Origin: Candidatus Heimdallarchaeota archaeon
Lineage (GTDB): Archaea > Asgardarchaeota > Heimdallarchaeia > Hodarchaeales > S146-22
Reading direction: 5' to 3'
Length of the DNA: 5,969 nucleotides
Assembly (NCBI GenBank): GCA_015520535.1
Contig: WAPZ01000701.1
Span: forward strand, 1 to 5,969
Within the stretch, counting starts at the first letter, position 1, and every line of letters starts with the position of its first letter. The translations under genes and the position numbers were made by a program. A model generated the notes under the pieces. That model did not search any database. It saw only the letters and a program-made list of their open reading frames with translations, and was not told the origin of the DNA. Positions 5,567 to 5,969 of this stretch are shown piece by piece.

Positions 5567-5969
5567 ATGATTACAGAACGAATACCAACCGGTATTACTG
5601 AACTGGATGAAATGATCGAAGGTGGCTTTATTAAAAACAGTACAAATCTTGTTTTAGGTCCCGCCGGAGCAGGTAAGACAATCTTAAGTATGATGTTTTT
5701 ATGTGAAGGCGCGCGTAAAAATGAACGTGGACTTCTGGTTACTCTTCAAGAAGGTAAAAATGGGATAATTCGTGATTTCGAACGTTTTCGTTTTTTCAAA
5801 AAAGAATATATAACGGAAAATAAAATTTTAGTCTTAGATTACAGTCCTAGTGGATGGGAAATATTAGATCCCGATAGTTTTGAACTAGCTAAAGATCCGA
5901 TCAAGCGTGACCTTGTTGACCCAGATATTGTGAGTGAAAAATTTTATGAACTCTCTTTACCGGCTTTTC
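5567..5969 (+). CDS. KaiC/RadA-like P-loop ATPase, N-terminal part (3' end outside window)
   Basis: The frame is open from ATG 5567 to the right edge, giving the first 134 residues. It opens with RIPTGITELDEMIEGGF (5-21), the KaiC/RadA-type entry sequence. Walker A GPAGAGKT follows at 31-38. LLVTLQEGKNGIIRDFERF (56-74) fits the KaiC strand and helix that carry the paired acidic residues. Here Gln61-Glu62 stands where KaiC has Glu-Glu, so only one acid is kept. ILVLDYSP (87-94) matches the next core strand. Residues 95-134 (WEILDPDSFELAKDP ...) are charged and I cannot align them. Such RecA-fold ATPases are common in archaea as single-domain or fused signalling proteins; the domain count here cannot be seen. 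It is likely to be in one transcription unit with the GTPase. A RadB/RadA recombinase role is less likely given the KaiC-like start. Confidence 0.88.
   Translation, partial: MITERIPTGITELDEMIEGGFIKNSTNLVLGPAGAGKTILSMMFLCEGARKNERGLLVTLQEGKNGIIRDFERFRFFKKEYITENKILVLDYSPSGWEILDPDSFELAKDPIKRDLVDPDIVSEKFYELSLPAF

Noticed and set aside
1..5969. Bacterial (Firmicutes-like) origin suggested by the smc-scpA-scpB genes and low GC
   Set aside because: The kleisin lacks the bacterial GPLDLLL motif, the GTPase has Arf-type motifs, and a KaiC-like archaeal-style ATPase and TATA-like elements follow. An archaeal, probably Asgard, source fits better, though it is not proven.

Overview
The window reads as part of an AT-rich archaeal chromosome (GC in the mid-30s percent by eye), most likely from an Asgard archaeon. 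The lineage call is an inference. It rests on a small GTPase with eukaryote-style Arf motifs (PTIAFG, DIGGQ, NKQD), a KaiC/RadA-like ATPase next to it, TATA-like elements upstream of the GTPase, and a divergent archaeal-type SMC/kleisin module. No rRNA or other phylogenetic marker is present to confirm it.

Bases 1-4711 hold a tight plus-strand operon encoding what looks like a whole SMC-kleisin-Kite (condensin-like) complex. It starts with the C-terminal ~60% of an SMC ATPase (hinge, return coiled coil, ABC signature and Walker B; the N-terminal head lies upstream of the window). Next is an ScpA-type kleisin, then two different ScpB-type tandem winged-helix (Kite) proteins in a row. SMC would be the ring ATPase, ScpA would bridge the heads, and the two ScpB-like proteins would sit on the kleisin linker. 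Two unlike ScpB genes suggest a heterodimer in place of the bacterial ScpB homodimer, formally like the Nse1/Nse3 pair of eukaryotic SMC5/6. The first ScpB-like gene appears to start at a non-standard ATC at 3016, directly after ScpA, which adds a lysine-rich 52-residue N-terminus to the protein that begins at the first ATG.

Bases 4712-4912 are a 201-base AT-rich spacer with no credible gene. It carries perfect palindromes (TAATACGTATTA, GTGATCAC, an A6T6 tract) and two TATA-like elements, so it probably ends the condensin operon and starts a new unit.

Bases 4913-5969 hold a complete Arf-family-like small GTPase followed after 48 bases by the first 134 codons of a KaiC/RadA-like P-loop ATPase, which runs off the right edge. 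These two may form a separate signalling pair; a link to the condensin genes is only positional. All genes are on the plus strand. No tRNA, rRNA, CRISPR array, insertion sequence or minus-strand gene is supported.
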